Shown: positions 7,746 through 16,289, numbered from the stretch's first letter. The stretch: DNA of 64,000 nucleotides from JAXLSZ01 sp046330315 (GCA_046330315.1 JAXLSZ010000006.1:62001-126000), one strand, 5' to 3'. The notes: a model not told the origin generated them from the letters alone. Made by a program: numbers and translations.

Positions 7746-8825
7746 GTGAGCCTCACGATGCCGCTCGTCTGGAGCGAGCGCCACCGCCTGCACATCCCCG
7801 GGGGCGAGGTCTGGCTCGGGGTGCGGACCCCGGGCACCGAGGTCGCCGAGCGGGTCGAGCGCATCCGCACCACCCTGGAGGGCGCCGGGAGGCGGTTTCT
7901 CGACGCGGCCGAGCACCCCGACGACGGGGCGCTGGCCCTGCACGACCCCGGCCTGGTCTCCCACCTCTCGCGGGCCTGGCTCGAGTGGGAGGGCGAGGGG
8001 CTGACCGCCGACCCGGGCCAGGACCGGGTCGTTCCCTATCTCTTCGCCCACCCCGGCCTGCTCGGCGGGCTCGAACCCTCGGCGCCGGGGACGGTCGCCG
8101 CCGCGGCCGGCCTCTACTGCTACGACACCATGACCCTGATCGGGCCGGGAACCTGGGAGGCCGCCCGCGCCGCCCTCGACACCGCCCTCACCGCGGCCGA
8201 GCTGGTCGCGGGCGGCGAGCCCGCCGCCTATGCCTGCTGCCGGCCGCCCGGCCACCACGCGGCTCGCTCCGCGTTCGGGGGGTCGTGCTACCTCAACAAC
8301 TCTGCGGCGGCGGCGGCGCGACTGCGCGGGACGGCCGGGGAGACCGTCGCGGTGCTCGACATCGACGCCCACCACGGCAACGGCACCCAGACGATCTTCT
8401 ACGAGGACCCCGGATTGATGACCGGCTCTGTCCACGCGGACCCCGCGGAAGGCTGGTTCCCCCACTTCCTCGGCCACGCCGCCGAGCGCGGCCGGGGCCC
8501 GGGGGCGGGCTCCAACCTCAACCTGCCGCTGGAGCCGGGCGCCGACGACGGGCCCTGGCTGGAGGCCGTGGAGCGCCTCGCCGGGTGGGCCGCCGGGGCG
8601 GGAGCGCGGGCGCTGGTCGTGGCGCTCGGCGTGGACGCGGCCGAGGGGGACCCGGAGAGCCCCCTGCGGGTCAGCCCCGAGGGATACCGCACTGCCGGCG
8701 AGACGCTCGGAGCGCTGGGCCTGCCGACGGTGATCGTCCAGGAGGGCGGCTACGACCTCGGGGCGATCGGCCCGCTCGTCCTGGCGACCCTTGAGGGCTT
8801 CGAGCGGGGCGCGGGGCTGAGCTAG
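7746..8825 (+). CDS. Histone-deacetylase-superfamily amidohydrolase (acetylpolyamine amidohydrolase-like)
   Basis: 359-residue Zn-dependent deacetylase of the arginase/HDAC fold. Hallmarks are RPPGHHAA (general-base His pair), LDIDAHHGNGTQTIF (zinc-ligand Asp and His), ALGVDAAEGDPESPL (zinc-ligand Asp region) and QEGGYD (EGGY loop). Bacterial members remove acetyl groups from acetylated polyamines or N-acyl amines. Start is GTG at 7746, with a TACGCT -10-like hexamer 6 nt upstream, so the transcript may be leaderless. It is divergent from kdd and shares its promoter region, so it may supply free diamines or lysine derivatives to that pathway; this link is inference. Confidence 0.9.
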   Translation: MSLTMPLVWSERHRLHIPGGEVWLGVRTPGTEVAERVERIRTTLEGAGRRFLDAAEHPDDGALALHDPGLVSHLSRAWLEWEGEGLTADPGQDRVVPYLFAHPGLLGGLEPSAPGTVAAAAGLYCYDTMTLIGPGTWEAARAALDTALTAAELVAGGEPAAYACCRPPGHHAARSAFGGSCYLNNSAAAAARLRGTAGETVAVLDIDAHHGNGTQTIFYEDPGLMTGSVHADPAEGWFPHFLGHAAERGRGPGAGSNLNLPLEPGADDGPWLEAVERLAGWAAGAGARALVVALGVDAAEGDPESPLRVSPEGYRTAGETLGALGLPTVIVQEGGYDLGAIGPLVLATLEGFERGAGLS

Positions 8826-8869
8826 ATTCCGAGCGGGAGAGGCACCGGCCCCGAGGAGGAGGTTCACCG

Positions 8870-9232
8870 ATGAGGGTCAGCGCCGACGCAGCTCAGCTCG
8901 CTGACCTCGACGTTAGCGACCTCGATCTCTGGCGGGAGGGCCCTCCCCAGGAGGTCATCCGGCGACTGCGCGCCGACGACCCCCTGCACTGGAGCGAGCT
9001 CGGCGACTTCCCCGAGGAGGGGGGCTTCTGGTCGGTGGTGCGCTTCGAGGACATCGCGGCGGTCGGCCGCGACCACGAGACCCCGCCTTCACCGCAGCGT
9101 CCCGGTCGGGGCCTGAGCGGGCCGGGTCGGTCGGACCCATCGCCGGCGCCAGGCGTCGGGGCGGACGCCGGCCAGTCAATTGCCGGCGCCAGGCGTCGGG
9201 GCGGACGCCGGCCGGTCGGCGCCGGTCAGTAG
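8870..9232 (+). pseudogene. Cytochrome P450 N-terminal remnant
   Basis: After a strong GAGGAGGAGG ribosome site the frame reads about 70 residues typical of CYP125/CYP142-like N-termini (LADLDVSDLDLWREGPPQEV, DDPLHWSEL, GGFWSVVRFEDIAAVGRDHE) and then degenerates into repeat-derived Pro/Gly/Arg sequence before stopping. None of the P450 core (I-helix, ExxR, heme Cys) is present. It is a 5' stub left by a deletion; the break lies near 9082, just before a 40-bp tandem repeat that may have taken part in the loss. Confidence 0.75.
9142..9213. repeat. Tandem repeat, two copies, 40-bp period
   Basis: The 32-bp block at 9142-9173 recurs identically at 9182-9213. Each copy is itself an imperfect hairpin (GCCGGCG near the start, CGCCGGC near the end). 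It lies between the P450 stub and the convergent secreted-protein gene, so it may also act as a transcription block. Confidence 0.85.
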
Positions 9233-10329
9233 TTGACGAACCCCTTCAGGGAGATCGTCCCGTTCTGGCCGTTCAGCGTGTTGTGGTCGTGCGCCTTCAG
9301 CGCGGCGCCGCGGATGCCCCTGAACCTGCCGGTGCCGCCGGCGACGCACGCCGTCCCGTTGAAGTCGATCTCGTTTCCGGCGATCGTGTAGCTCATCTGC
9401 AAGCGACCCGAGGCCGTGCCGTTCGGCGTCGCGATCTCGAACGACCCGGTGACGGTCGAGGCGGCCCCGAAGGCGACCGCCAGGGAGATCTCGCCGTCGC
9501 CGAAGGGATCGCCGCTGACCGTGCCCTTGTCGACCAGCACGCCCGGCGCCGGTGAGCCGACGGTCTTCGTGGCGCCCGTCAGGTCCACCCGGTGGCGCGG
9601 GCGCCTCGGCGCCGGCTCGCGCTGGTAGGTGTTCAGCAGGTCGTCCTGAAGGATCCGGGCCTTGCCGTTGCTGACCAGGTCGTAGTCGCGCTTGAGGCGC
9701 CGGGTCACGAAGCGCCAGCCTTCCGGCAGGTCAAGCCGGTCGCCGAGCGCCGGGAGGCCCCCGATCCGCAGCTTCGGGTCCTTGATCTGGGAGTAGGACT
9801 GCATGATGTAGCGGACCCCGCAGGGGGAGACCAGCTCGAAGACCGCCCGACCCCGCTTCCAGCTCCAGGTGTTGCGACGCTCGATGACGCGCTCGGAATA
9901 GAGCTTGGGGACGAGGTCGGCGGCGCTGCCGATCGGGATCGACGCGACCCGGCCGAGGCGCTGGCCGTGGAAGCTGCGCACCTTCTCGGCGTGCCCGGTG
10001 GCCGAGTCGATCACCCAGTGGCGGGGACCGTTGAAGAGCACGGTCGATGCGCCCAGCTCGCCCGCCAGCCCTGCCGCGTCCAGCGAGTTCCACCACTTCG
10101 ACGGGCAGCGGTTGAAGCCGATCGTGTTCCAGACCTCGACGGTGACCTTCGGCAGGGAGCCGCGGACCACGAAGATTTCGCAGTATCGCTGGTTGTGCAG
10201 GCCCTTGGCGACGTCCGGCGGCGGCTCCTTGGCGCCCGCGGTACCCGCCGGCGCCGCAGCGCAGAGGGCGACCGCAAGCGCCAGGGAGGCGAGCAGCCCC
10301 CGCCTTCTCCTGCCGAATCCGAGGCTCAC
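9226..10329 (-). CDS. Secreted protein of unknown function with C-terminal beta-barrel-like domain
   Basis: GTG at 10329 gives 367 residues beginning MSLGFGRRRRGLLASLALAV, a clear signal peptide with cleavage near AGA-KEP. A longer frame to 10368 is unlikely because it would translate the promoter itself. The mature part has a middle region with scattered Cys (RYCEIF, FNRCPSKWW, VSPCGVRY) and a C-terminal ~130-residue region starting near VDLTGATK whose pattern (GTGRFRGIRGAALKAHDHN) resembles the allene-oxide-cyclase/dirigent-like barrels found in secreted actinobacterial proteins. I do not recognise a specific function. Confidence 0.78.
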   Translation of the reverse strand: MSLGFGRRRRGLLASLALAVALCAAAPAGTAGAKEPPPDVAKGLHNQRYCEIFVVRGSLPKVTVEVWNTIGFNRCPSKWWNSLDAAGLAGELGASTVLFNGPRHWVIDSATGHAEKVRSFHGQRLGRVASIPIGSAADLVPKLYSERVIERRNTWSWKRGRAVFELVSPCGVRYIMQSYSQIKDPKLRIGGLPALGDRLDLPEGWRFVTRRLKRDYDLVSNGKARILQDDLLNTYQREPAPRRPRHRVDLTGATKTVGSPAPGVLVDKGTVSGDPFGDGEISLAVAFGAASTVTGSFEIATPNGTASGRLQMSYTIAGNEIDFNGTACVAGGTGRFRGIRGAALKAHDHNTLNGQNGTISLKGFVNY

Positions 10330-10365
10330 GCAGACGACACTACACCGTGTGTCACACGCTGTCAA
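10330..10365 (-). promoter_or_regulatory. Promoter of the secreted-protein gene (leaderless type)
   Basis: Minus-strand -35 TTGACA (10365-10360), 17-nt spacer and -10 TAGTGT (10342-10337), then 7 nt to the GTG at 10329, so transcription should begin at or beside the start codon. The spacer contains the inverted repeat GTGTGaCACAC, a possible regulator site. Confidence 0.7.
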
Positions 10366-10520
10366 CACGTCGCGCGGCTACCGCCTTTGCGGGGCCACCG
10401 GACCCCCTTGGCGGAACCTTGGCGAGTTGAACCGCCTATCGCGGGCAAACTCGCCAATGATCGAATGAAACCGGCGGCAGGGGCGGCGCGGCAGGCGCGG
10501 GCGGCGCGGTCGGGCGGGGC

Positions 10521-10616
10521 GGGTGGTCGAGGCCCGAGCGGGGCGGGTGGTCGAGGCCCGAGCGGGGCGGGTGGTCGAGGCCCGAGCGGGGCGGGTGGTC
10601 GAGGCCCGAGCGGGGC
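10521..10616. repeat. 24-bp tandem repeat, four copies
   Basis: Four consecutive 24-bp units (GGGTGGTCGAGGCCCGAGCG plus 4 bases) fill the space just downstream of the stop of the 172-aa gene at 10623. Non-coding on both strands as far as I can judge. Confidence 0.92.
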
Positions 10617-10622
10617 GGGCGG

Positions 10623-11141
10623 CTAGATCTGCTTCGGCTTGTAGGTCCAGCCGGCCCCGGTGACCGCGTCCATGACCGGCTCGCGGAGGTCGCCCCAGGA
10701 GAACTTGTAGCCGGACTCGTCGGCCCCGCCCTCGGTGCTGTGAGGCCCAAGCCAGGCGATCACGTGCATCGTCTCCGAGCCGACGTGCTGGCCCTTCTCC
10801 CAGCCCTTGGATGCGGAGAAGGTGCCGTCGGCGCCGATCTCGGCGTCGGTGTCGGTCCGGAAACAGATGCCGCTTGCCGTGTTCGAGTCCGGCTCGAGGG
10901 TGATCCGGATCGCCCTGTAGCGGTACTCGGACTCCGCACCCCCGACCCCGGCCGAGGACACCTTTGCCGACCATGCCACGACGATCTCCTCGCCGTCCTC
11001 GCCGGTCTCGATCCCCTTGCCGGAGATCGCCAGCAGGCGGGAGCGCACCTCGACGGCATCCGCGGCAGGGACACCGTCCTGCGGCTTGGCCGAGGTGACC
11101 ACCCCCCGCCCCTTCTCCTTGAGCTTGTCGAGAAACCCCAT
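10623..11141 (-). CDS. Conserved hypothetical cytoplasmic protein
   Basis: 172 residues beginning MGFLDKLKEKGRGVV, with an amphipathic N-terminus and then a beta-rich body (IVVAWSAKVSS, YRYRAIRITLEPD, GWEKGQHVGSE, YKFSWGDLREPVMDAV). No signal peptide or membrane segment. I do not recognise the family. ATG 11141 follows TATTGT by 6 nt, suggesting a leaderless transcript; the longer in-frame extension upstream is only translated tandem repeat. It is divergent from the hydrolase at 11297, the 26-bp repeat array filling the gap. Confidence 0.72.
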   Translation of the reverse strand: MGFLDKLKEKGRGVVTSAKPQDGVPAADAVEVRSRLLAISGKGIETGEDGEEIVVAWSAKVSSAGVGGAESEYRYRAIRITLEPDSNTASGICFRTDTDAEIGADGTFSASKGWEKGQHVGSETMHVIAWLGPHSTEGGADESGYKFSWGDLREPVMDAVTGAGWTYKPKQI

Positions 11142-11157
11142 GGGGCGACAATACCGC

Positions 11158-11282
11158 GGCTGCCGCTGGGCCGCTCCGTGTCCGGCTGCCGCTGGGCCGC
11201 TCCGTGTCCGGCTGCCGCTGGGCCGCTCCGTGTCCGGCTGCCGCTGGGCCGCTCCGTGTCCGGCTGCCGCTGGGCCGCTCCG
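11158..11282. repeat. 26-bp tandem repeat, about five copies, between divergent genes
   Basis: Units of GGCTGCCGCTGGGCCGCTCC plus GTGTCC repeat from 11158 to 11282. A 26-bp period cannot keep a reading frame, so this is not coding. The array spans exactly the space between the -10-like boxes of the two divergent genes (11148-11153 and 11283-11290), so both -35 regions must fall inside repeat copies. Confidence 0.92.
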
Positions 11283-11296
11283 CATACTCTCGGGTC

Positions 11297-12493
11297 GTGA
11301 GCGCCACCCGGACAAGCGGGCCTCGCCACACACAGCGCCAACCGCCGGCCGATCTCGCGAGGCTCGTGGAGCGCTTCGACGCCGACGTCATCGACGTCCC
11401 CGGGGGGTCGGCCCGCGTCCGTCTGAGCGTCGAGGGCGAGGGCGAGTGGGATGCGGTCATCGACGGCCGCGAGATCGGGCTGGGACCGGCCGCGAGACGG
11501 CAGCCCGACGCCCTGCTCAGCGCCGACCCGGCCACCTGGGCCGGGATCGCCGAGGATCTCCGGGGCGGGATGCGGGCCTTCCGGGAGGGCCGGCTCCGGG
11601 TCCGCCAGAACCTCCACCTCGGGGTCGGCTTCCTGGCCTCGACCAGTGGCATCGCCGAGGAGGAGGGGCTGCGCTTCGACACGGTCCGCACCGCATCCGG
11701 GCGGATCTCCACGGCCTCGGCGGGGAGCGGCGGCGCGGTGGTCTGCGTGCACGGCCTCGGCGGGACCAAGGCCTCCTTCCTGCCGACCATCGCGGCCCTC
11801 GCCGACCGCTACCGGGTGATCGCCATGGACCTGCCGGGCTTCGGCGAGTCCGAGAAGCCGATCAACGCCCCCTATGACGCCCCCTACTTCGCCCGGGCGG
11901 TGACCGGCCTGCTCGACTCGCTGGGGATCGAGCGCGCCCACCTGATCGGCAACAGCATGGGCGGGCGGGTCTCGATCGAGCTCGGGCTGCTGGACCCCGG
12001 CCGGGTCGGCAGGGTCGCCCTGCTGGCCCCGGCGCTGGCCTGGCTGCGCGACCGCCGCTGGCGCTGGCTTCTGGCGGCCCCCCTGCCCAAGCTCGGCCTG
12101 ATCCAGCCGGCCCCGCGGGCGATCACCGAGCCGCTGGTCCGCAGCCTGGTCCCGGGCGGCCGGGGGGGCTGGTCGGCGGCCGGGGTGGACGAGTTCCTGC
12201 GCTCCTTCCTGACCCCGCGCGGGCGGGTCGCCTTCTACGAGGCGGCGCGCAACATCTACCTCGACGAGCCCCACGGCTCCGAGGGACTGTGGACGAGGCT
12301 TGCCACGATGCGGCCCGCCTGCCTGTTCGTCTGGGGCAGGCACGACCAACTCGTGCCGGTCGGCTTCATGAAGCACGTCGGCAAGGTGCTCCCCGAGGCA
12401 CGCCATCTGGTTCTCGACTGCGGCCACGTCCCTCAGGTGGAGGCCCCGGCCGAGACCCACGAGGCGATCCTCGACCTCCTGGCCGGAGGCTAG
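11297..12493 (+). CDS. SCP2-like sterol-carrier domain fused to alpha/beta hydrolase
   Basis: 398 residues from GTG 11297. Residues ~15-115 resemble an SCP2 lipid-binding domain (VIDVPGGSARVRLSVEGEG ... LLSADPATWAGIAEDLRGGM). A classical alpha/beta hydrolase follows: VVCVHGLGGTKASF (oxyanion HGLGG), nucleophile elbow LIGNSMGGRV, acid in VWGRHDQLVP and catalytic His in DCGHVPQVEAP. The combination suggests a hydrolase that binds a hydrophobic ester or lipid substrate. No signal peptide. The frame can be extended upstream into the 26-bp repeats, but the GTG lies just behind a CATACTCT -10-like box, so I take it as the start. Confidence 0.85.
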   Translation: MSATRTSGPRHTQRQPPADLARLVERFDADVIDVPGGSARVRLSVEGEGEWDAVIDGREIGLGPAARRQPDALLSADPATWAGIAEDLRGGMRAFREGRLRVRQNLHLGVGFLASTSGIAEEEGLRFDTVRTASGRISTASAGSGGAVVCVHGLGGTKASFLPTIAALADRYRVIAMDLPGFGESEKPINAPYDAPYFARAVTGLLDSLGIERAHLIGNSMGGRVSIELGLLDPGRVGRVALLAPALAWLRDRRWRWLLAAPLPKLGLIQPAPRAITEPLVRSLVPGGRGGWSAAGVDEFLRSFLTPRGRVAFYEAARNIYLDEPHGSEGLWTRLATMRPACLFVWGRHDQLVPVGFMKHVGKVLPEARHLVLDCGHVPQVEAPAETHEAILDLLAGG

Positions 12494-12495
12494 AG

Positions 12496-12512
12496 CCGCC
12501 GCCGCGCGGCGG
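12496..12512. terminator. GC hairpin between convergent genes
   Basis: CCGCCGC-CGC-GCGGCGG directly after the hydrolase stop (12491-12493) and before the end of the convergent glycosyltransferase (12515). No U-tract on either side; a plausible bidirectional pause or terminator. Confidence 0.45.
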
Positions 12513-12514
12513 CC

Positions 12515-13939
12515 TCACCAGTTGCGCTTCGTCCCGAACAGCTCCTGCGCGTAGCCGGCGACCGAGATCGGGGACATGAAGAGCTGGTAGGTGAGCAGGT
12601 AGCCGAGGTAGCCCACCCGGTTCTGGCGGACGTGCAGACCCAGCGCCCTGAAGGAGTCCCGGCTCAGCCTGAACATGATCAGGCTGAGCAGCATGTTGAG
12701 GGGGAGCACGGCCAGCGTCATCGGCCCGACGATCGCGAAGTTGCCGAAGCAGGCGAGGACTATCCCGATCGGGAAAGCGATCGAGTAGACCAGGTCCACG
12801 TAGGGGAAGATGAAGTTGACGAGCACCGCGTGCACGTTGGAGCGGCCCTCGGATACAAGCGCCCGGCCATGCTCGTGGAGGCCCTCGATCATCCCCCGGG
12901 CCCAGCGGCGCCGCTGGCGGGCGAAACCCCTCATCGTGTCGGGCGCCCCGGTGAAGGCGATCGCGGTGCGCTCGTAGCCGACCCGGCCGCCCTTTCGCAT
13001 CATCGCCCAGGTCAGCACGATGTCCTCGCCGATCCGGTCCGGCCACCCCCCCACCCCGTTCAGCGCCGCCAGCCGGTAGACGCTGAAGGCCCCCTGCGCG
13101 ACCATCGTGCCCTGGAAGAGGCCCTGCTGGCGCTTCACCGAGGCGATCCCCAGGAAGTAGTCCCACTCCTGGGCGCGGGTGATCCAGTTCTCGCGCGAGT
13201 TGCGCACGAACACCGCGCCTGCCACCGCGACGGTGTCCGGCGGCGAGATCAGCAGCCTGGCGACGATCCGCTTCAAGGAGGAGGGCATCAGCAGGGTGTC
13301 GGCGTCCACGGTTGCCACCAGCGGCGTCCTGACCTGTTCGAGGGCCCCGTTCAGGGTCAGCGCCTTGCCGCTGTGGCGGAGCTCGAGCACCTCGATCCGC
13401 GGGTCGGACTCGGCCCGCTCGCGGGCCAGCTCGACGGTCCGGTCCGTGGAGCCGTCGTCGGCGACGATGACCCGCAGCTCGCCGGGGTAGTCGGAGCGAA
13501 GCGCGTAGTCGAGGGTCTCCTCGACGGTTGCCTCCTCGTTGAAGCAGGCGACAACCACCGTCAGATCCGGGAAGGCGACGTCAAAGCGGAGCGGCGGCGG
13601 GCGGTCGACCAGCAGCGAGGTGATCAGGTTGGCGTTGAGGTAGCCCGGGACGATCGCGATCCCCCCGATCACCGCAATCGCCCCGACCATCGTGATCGAC
13701 TGGCTGAGCTGATCGATCCAGGGGATCGCCAGCCACAGCGAGAGCAGCGCCCAGGTGAGCGCGACCCCGATCACCAGGACCAGCTTTAGGTGGAGCCTGA
13801 TGTAGATGCGCTGGCGGCGGGTCGGCGTGCCCCCGGGCTCCGCGGCGAGGACCGGATGCCCCTCCGCGGTGCCCGCGGCCGCGGCCGGGTCCTCCGCCTT
13901 CGCGGAGGCGGCCCGTCTTGCGCTCCTGGGCATGAGCAT
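12515..13939 (-). CDS. Membrane glycosyltransferase family 2 (processive, PgaC/BcsA-like)
   Basis: 474 residues. Two N-terminal membrane segments (LVLVIGVALTWALLSLWLAI and ITMVGAIAVIGGIAIVPG) precede the GT-A domain with VVVACFNEEATVEETL, IVADDGSTDRT, ATVDADTLLM (DxD), GEDIVLTW and the Q-x-x-R-W signature RQRRRWARGM. C-terminal membrane helices follow. This arrangement is that of processive synthases of polysaccharides such as poly-N-acetylglucosamine or cellulose. The next gene in the same direction upstream is a GH20 hexosaminidase, which would fit a beta-1,6-GlcNAc polymer, but no deacetylase is nearby. Start is uncertain between 13939 and the Met two codons later. Confidence 0.87.
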   Translation of the reverse strand: MLMPRSARRAASAKAEDPAAAAGTAEGHPVLAAEPGGTPTRRQRIYIRLHLKLVLVIGVALTWALLSLWLAIPWIDQLSQSITMVGAIAVIGGIAIVPGYLNANLITSLLVDRPPPLRFDVAFPDLTVVVACFNEEATVEETLDYALRSDYPGELRVIVADDGSTDRTVELARERAESDPRIEVLELRHSGKALTLNGALEQVRTPLVATVDADTLLMPSSLKRIVARLLISPPDTVAVAGAVFVRNSRENWITRAQEWDYFLGIASVKRQQGLFQGTMVAQGAFSVYRLAALNGVGGWPDRIGEDIVLTWAMMRKGGRVGYERTAIAFTGAPDTMRGFARQRRRWARGMIEGLHEHGRALVSEGRSNVHAVLVNFIFPYVDLVYSIAFPIGIVLACFGNFAIVGPMTLAVLPLNMLLSLIMFRLSRDSFRALGLHVRQNRVGYLGYLLTYQLFMSPISVAGYAQELFGTKRNW

Positions 13940-14107
13940 CTCGCCCGTCCATCGGCACGGCTGCGGGCGCCCTTGAAGCTTGAAAGCCGATGCGTGCCGC
14001 CGTCGGCGTCATCTCCGATGCCGATCGGTGGGGCTCCGATCGCCGCCACGTGCCTGTCGCTCGCCTTCGCGGCGGCGGCGAGCGCCAGGCCCGGCCTCCC
14101 CGCCGCG

Positions 14108-14150
14108 GTGTGTGAAGTTCTTCTGCCCTGGACCCCGGAAGTCCACACAC
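14108..14150. repeat. Dispersed palindromic element, copy 1
   Basis: Imperfect hairpin with left arm GTGTGTGAAGTTCTTC (14108-14123) and right arm GGAAGTCCACACAC (14137-14150). A near-identical sequence occurs at 60273-60313 in an unrelated intergenic space. It lies behind the GH20 gene and may also terminate it. The surrounding gap 13940-14181 has no other recognisable feature. Confidence 0.7.
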
Positions 14151-14181
14151 AGGGGGCCGGGGACGGCGGCGCTCCGCCGTC

Positions 14182-15833
14182 TCAGCGGCTCGCGGGCGGC
14201 TCGCCGAGGCGCGCGACGATCCTGTGGAAGGCGTCGTAGCTCGGGGTCAGCGGCCGCGAGCCCCAGGTCTTCTGGGCGATCACCGCGAGACGGGGAAGCA
14301 GCCCCTCCCGAAGCTCGGCGTCGCCGAGGTCGGTGTCCTCCCAGGCGTTGACCTTGGCCCCGAGGTTCCGCCGCGAGCGGGGCGGAACGAGGCTGCGCGG
14401 GGCGATCTCGCTGCCTCCAACGGTCGGCCCGGCGAACTGGTTGACGGACCACCCCTCGTAGGCGGAGCGCATGTCGGGCTTTCCCTCGACCGGCCCGGCG
14501 CTCCCCGTGAAGTAGGTCGGGAACCACCCGCAGTTGAGGATCCGGTGGCCGCCCGCGAGCAGCTCGGCCGGGGCCGGCGGCGTCAGGTCGGATAGCGGCG
14601 AGATCGGCGTCCACCACTCGACCACGATGTCGGCCCGCGGGGTCACCGCCGCGCCCCCGCCCAGCTCGTCGTGCCAGGCGCGCAGGGTCTTTCCGTGGGC
14701 GCGGACGAGCCGGTCGATGCGGTTGACGAAGCCGAGCACCGCGTCCTTCGCCACCGCGCCGCGGCCGTAGCGGGCCCTCGCGTAGGAGGCAAGCTGCGGG
14801 TAGTCGCCAAGGGCCGCGTCCGGTAGGTACTCGTCGGCCCCCACGTGCCAGTAGGGGCCCGGGAAGAGGGGGAGGTACTCGCGCACGATCCCCTCGGCGA
14901 AGCGCACGGCGGCGGGATTCGTCACGTCCAGCCTGCTCGAGGGGGCCGAGGGGTCCTCGCCCGGCCTGCGCAGGGCGAGCCCCGGGTGCTGGGCGAGCAG
15001 CGCGCCCATGTGGCCGGGCATGTCGATCTCGGGCACGACGGTGACGTGGCGGCGCCTGGCGAAGGCGACCAGGGAGCGCACCTGGGCGATGGTCAGGGCC
15101 CCCGGCGAGGCTAGCCCGGGATGGCGGCGGCTGCGAATGCCCCAGCGCTGGTCGTCGCTGAGGTGGAGGTGGAGGAGGTTCATCTTCAGGTGCGCGAGCT
15201 GACGGATCTCCCGCCTGACCCAGGCCATCCGGTAGGTGCGGCGGCCGAGGTCGATCATCAGGCCGCGCTCGGGGTAGCGCGGCCGGTCCACCGCGACCCC
15301 GCGGGGCGGGTCGGCACCTCCCTGGAGGAGCTCGACCAGCGTCTGGCCCCCGTAGAAGGCGCCGGCGGCGCGCGAGGCCTCGATCGCGAAGGTGCGCCCG
15401 ATCCGCAGCCGGTATCCCTCCCGGCCCAGGCCGGTGCGCACGCCAACCGAGATCGTCACGTCCCCCCTTCGAGGCGCGGGCCCGGAGACAGCCCGGACCG
15501 TCGAGCCGATGGCCGCGGCGAGGTCGGCCGCCAGCAGCCGCGCCTCGCGCAGCGCCGGGCCGCGCGCCACCACCCGCAGCGGCGCCCGGGGTGCGAGCCT
15601 CCCCGCCGGGCGCCAGTGGCGCAGGGCCGGCACGGTCTGTGGCCGGTGTGCCGCGCCCGCGCCCGCCGCCCCGCGCCCGCACCCGCCGCGCCCGCCGCCC
15701 CCGCGCCCGCACCCGCCGCGCCCGCACCCGCCGCGCCCGCCGCCCCCGGTGCGGCGCCGACCCCCGCCGCGGAGATCGCGCAGAGCGCCGCCAGCCCCAG
15801 GACCGCCGCCTTCCCTGCCTTTCCTCGACTCAC
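14182..15833 (-). pseudogene. Secreted beta-N-acetylhexosaminidase (GH20), interrupted by a one-base frameshift
   Basis: GTG 15833 opens a frame with an excellent signal peptide (MSRGKAGKAAVLGLAALC..). This runs into Ala/Gly repeats and leaves the frame of the enzyme. The GH20 part is in another frame: RYPERGLMIDLGRRTYR, LHLHLSDDQRWGI, VPEIDMPGHMGALL, the catalytic Asp-Glu pair in YWHVGADEYLPD, and VVEWWTP. In the repeat region two copies have a run of five C (15698-15702, 15743-15747) and one has four (15669-15672). One more C there joins the two frames exactly, giving ~550 residues. Either a real deletion, possibly phase-variable, or a consensus error. Function if intact: release of terminal N-acetylhexosamine outside the cell. 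Confidence 0.85.
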
Positions 15834-15872
15834 GGTGGGCGATAGTGTGACGCAACCGATGGAGATCGCTCG

Positions 15873-16286
15873 ATGAGGCACGGAGCTGGATTCCCGCGGT
15901 GGATCGCCGCCTCCCTCGCCGCGATCCTCGCCGCCGCCGCCCTGGCGGCGGGTGCCGGGGCAGCCGCAAAGCCGCGGGTCGGCGCCACGGTCAGCGCCTT
16001 CGAGCGCTTTGACTCCGCGACCTCGACCCTGCTCTTCTACGGCCGGGTCAAGTCCCCGAAGAAGGCGTGCAGCGCCGGCAGGAAGGTGCAGCTCCGGGTC
16101 CGCGACAACCCGCTGGGGCACCCGCTGACGATCGGCGCCGCCAGCTCCGACGCATCGGGCCGGTGGAAGATCCACATGCTCGCCGACAGCATCGGCGCGG
16201 ACTACGTGGCGCGGGCTCCCGCCAAGCGGACGGCCAGACTTCTCTGCCGCCCCGCGGTGTCCGATCTCATCGTCTTTCACCCCTGA
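15873..16286 (+). CDS. Small secreted protein of unknown function
   Basis: 137 residues with a clear signal peptide (MRHGAGFPRWIAASLAAILA, cleavage after GAGA-AAK). The mature domain (~105 residues) has two Cys (KKACSAG and RLLCRPA) that may pair and a beta-sandwich-like alternation (KVQLRVRDNPLGHP, ASGRWKIHM). It resembles the single extracellular Ig-like or carboxypeptidase-regulatory-like domains common in this group, but I cannot name a family. Divergent from the hexosaminidase and 3 bases ahead of the GMC oxidoreductase, with which it may be co-transcribed. Confidence 0.72.
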   Translation: MRHGAGFPRWIAASLAAILAAAALAAGAGAAAKPRVGATVSAFERFDSATSTLLFYGRVKSPKKACSAGRKVQLRVRDNPLGHPLTIGAASSDASGRWKIHMLADSIGADYVARAPAKRTARLLCRPAVSDLIVFHP

Positions 16287-16289
16287 GCG

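Noticed and set aside
9226..10368. Start of the secreted protein at 10368
   Set aside because: The first 13 codons coincide with a consensus -35/-10 promoter and would lie upstream of the transcription start; GTG 10329 gives a normal signal peptide.
10378..11790. Long minus-strand open frames through the 24-bp and 26-bp repeats
   Set aside because: They are repeat translations without start signals or family resemblance; periods of 26 bp shift frame each unit. High GC keeps frames open by chance.
14182..15969. Hexosaminidase start at 15969 in the enzyme frame
   Set aside because: That N-terminus is Arg/Gly-rich nonsense running into the divergent gene; the true signal peptide is in another frame from GTG 15833.
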